Shown here one piece after another: positions 62,838-64,000 of a DNA stretch of 64,000 nt. Under the pieces are notes generated by a model. That model was not told the origin of the DNA and did not search any database. It was given only the letters and a program-made list of their open reading frames with translations. Where the stretch lies: contig JAYRZB010000001.1 of the NCBI GenBank assembly GCA_041916675.1, forward strand, positions 124,001 to 188,000. Direction: 5' to 3'. Origin of the DNA: JAYRZB01 sp041916675 (GTDB lineage: Bacteria > Pseudomonadota > Alphaproteobacteria > Rhizobiales > Devosiaceae). Positions within the stretch are counted from its first letter, which is position 1; each line of letters opens with the position of its first letter. The position numbers and the translations under genes were made by a program.

Positions 62838-63751
62838 GGCTTCGCCTTCAACGCCAATAGCAACGCATGCGCCTTTTGTGGCGTGACCGGTTCGAAAACG
62901 ACCGGCTCACCCGGCCGCAGCTGGGAGAAGCGGTCGAAATCTGCGCTGACAACGGTTGCAATGCGGGGGTATCCACCGGTTGGCTGGTGGTCACGTGCCA
63001 GAACGATCGGCGTGCCATCGCCCAGAATCTGAATATCGCCGGGCACGACCGCATCCGAAACCAGCGACAGAATCTGGGCATTGGAGAAAACGCCTGATGC
63101 ATCGGTCAGGCGGACGCCCATGCGGTCCAAACGGCTCGAAATAACAAACGGTGTCGAGACGAACCGCTGCCGCGTTTCGAGGTCGAATGCCTCGGCATGC
63201 AGCCCCCAGACAATGCGTATCGGCCCCTCGCCTCGCGCCCGCGACGTTGGCTTTATCGGCTGACCGAGAGCATTGATCTGAGCCAGCGGGAGGGTATCGC
63301 CCGTTCGAAGCGCCCTGCCCTCCAGGCCACCTAGCCCGGAAACAACGCTTGTCGCCCTGCTGCCCAAAACGGGCGGCAATTCGATTTCCCGGTCGAAGCG
63401 CACATAGGCATAGTTGCCCCAATCACCGGGCGTGATGTCGACAACGTCACCTGCCCCGAGCCGGACGAGCGCTGGCCAAACCTGTTTGCGGCCGTTGACC
63501 GTTAGCTTGAAGTGCCCGCCGTCGAAGGCAGCCTGCACTTTCTTGTTTTCAAGGGTGAAAGAAATCCCGGTTCGGGTGATTTCGATGCCTGCGGTGCCTG
63601 CAGCGCCAAGCCAACGGCCCGCGCGATCAAACCCTTCGCGGTCCATCGGTCCAGCCGCGCTGACGCCATGTGAAAGCATGCCCTTGCGGCCCGAATCCTG
63701 AACCGTTGTGGCTGGACCAACGCGCAGAATACGCAGGATTGCAGCGCTCAT
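62834..63751 (-). CDS. pxpC: 5-oxoprolinase subunit C (biotin-dependent carboxyltransferase family)
   Basis: 305 residues from ATG 63751. The KipA/PxpC family start ILRVGPATTVQDSGRKGMLSHGVSAAGPMD is conserved, with later GGLEGRALRTGDTLPL, SSRLDRMGVRL and GTPIVLARDHQPTGGYPRIATV. It belongs to the AHS2/allophanate-hydrolase-like domain group. It works with PxpA and PxpB in 5-oxoproline cleavage. It overlaps pxpB and pxpA by four bases each. Confidence 0.93.
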   Translation of the reverse strand: MSAAILRILRVGPATTVQDSGRKGMLSHGVSAAGPMDREGFDRAGRWLGAAGTAGIEITRTGISFTLENKKVQAAFDGGHFKLTVNGRKQVWPALVRLGAGDVVDITPGDWGNYAYVRFDREIELPPVLGSRATSVVSGLGGLEGRALRTGDTLPLAQINALGQPIKPTSRARGEGPIRIVWGLHAEAFDLETRQRFVSTPFVISSRLDRMGVRLTDASGVFSNAQILSLVSDAVVPGDIQILGDGTPIVLARDHQPTGGYPRIATVVSADFDRFSQLRPGEPVVFEPVTPQKAHALLLALKAKP

Positions 63752-64000
63752 ATTGCTGCCTCTATGAACTCGATGGTGTCGCCTTCCTTCAGCCGTGTTG
63801 GCGGTTCGGCGGCGACATCGAAATTGCGGAAGTCCGTGGTGCCGATCACGTGCCAACCGGTCGGGATGGCGGTTGCGGTGATCGCCGTCTGGCCCGCAGC
63901 GAAGAGCACGGTTCCCGCCTCGACCCTTGCGCGCACGCTGGGGCGCCGTGGCAATTTGAGAGCGTCGGGATGAAATCCGCAATAGACGAAGCCCGGAGCA
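63748..64000 (-). CDS. pxpB: 5-oxoprolinase subunit B, C-terminal part (cut by window edge)
   Basis: The visible frame begins at the right edge and gives 83 residues: APGFVYCGFHPDALKLPRRP, then VEAGTVLFAAGQTAITATAI, TGWHVIGTTDFRNFD and RLKEGDTIEFIEAAI. This matches the AHS1/KipI-family C-terminus (GF.Y.G..P..L.LPRR...R..V.AG.V..AG.QT). The gene continues upstream outside the window, so the start is not seen. The stop overlaps the pxpC start by four bases. Confidence 0.88.
   Translation of the reverse strand, partial: APGFVYCGFHPDALKLPRRPSVRARVEAGTVLFAAGQTAITATAIPTGWHVIGTTDFRNFDVAAEPPTRLKEGDTIEFIEAAI

Overview
The window looks like chromosomal core genome of an alphaproteobacterium of the order Hyphomicrobiales (Rhizobiales). 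This rests on dusB-ntrB-ntrC-ntrY-ntrX-hfq-hflX in one series, a pyruvate dehydrogenase E1-beta with its own lipoyl domain, a fused ispDF, gltA-gltX-comEC near lexA-moeA-moaC-trpC-trpD, and GTTC-N7-GTTC LexA boxes. trpE and trpG are separate genes, unlike the fused trpEG usual in Rhizobiaceae and Brucella, so a Devosia-like lineage is plausible; that family-level guess is inference. No tRNA, rRNA, insertion sequence, prophage or CRISPR array was seen, coding density is very high, and no gene-free stretch exceeds 300 bases. || Layout. 1-2.0 kb: start of gltA and gltX, both minus. 2.0-4.2 kb: comEC. 4.2-8.6 kb: sugar-acid cassette (SMP-30 lactonase, dgoA and dgoK on minus, IlvD/Edd dehydratase divergent on plus) for a galactonate-type De Ley-Doudoroff route. 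8.6-9.4 kb: lexA with two operators and a clear promoter, divergent from a UDP-glucuronate decarboxylase-like epimerase. 10.5-18.0 kb (minus): ppiD-trpE-trpG-trpD-trpC-moaC-moeA, almost all overlapping or abutting. 18.1-22.3 kb (plus): tpiA, secG, pyrG, a DUF4169 protein, an alpha/beta hydrolase. 22.3-23.9 kb (minus): a VOC protein and a GNAT-like protein. 24.1-27.4 kb: eno, an unrecognised secreted three-repeat protein, ftsB. 27.5-35.9 kb (plus): pdhA, a small membrane protein, pdhB, pdhC, a GDSL hydrolase, lpd, two YeaQ-type membrane proteins, lipA, a coq10/RatA-like gene. 35.9-37.6 kb (minus): ispDF and pncC. 37.7-47.1 kb (plus): dusB, ntrBC, ntrYX, hfq, hflX. 47.1-56.8 kb (minus): mazG, a PAF-acetylhydrolase-like lipase, then rlpA-dacA-tmk-holB-metG-tatD-MBL hydrolase in one run. 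57.0-61.2 kb (plus): metH and a CobW-like remnant. 61.2-64.0 kb (minus): pxpB (cut by the window end), pxpC, pxpA, folD. || How the genes fit together. The sugar-acid cassette yields pyruvate and glyceraldehyde 3-phosphate, which feed TpiA, Eno and the PDH complex in the same window; LipA makes the lipoyl cofactor for PdhB and PdhC; citrate synthase takes the acetyl-CoA. NtrBC/NtrYX and Hfq are nitrogen and post-transcriptional regulators. FolD supplies one-carbon folate related to MetH, and PxpABC recycles 5-oxoproline. || No overtly new multi-gene system is visible. The least explained items are the secreted three-repeat protein with the eno terminator overlapping its start, the P-loop-less CobW-like protein coupled to metH, the membrane protein inside the pdh operon, and several clean palindromes in control regions, above all the 20-bp one over the metH promoter.
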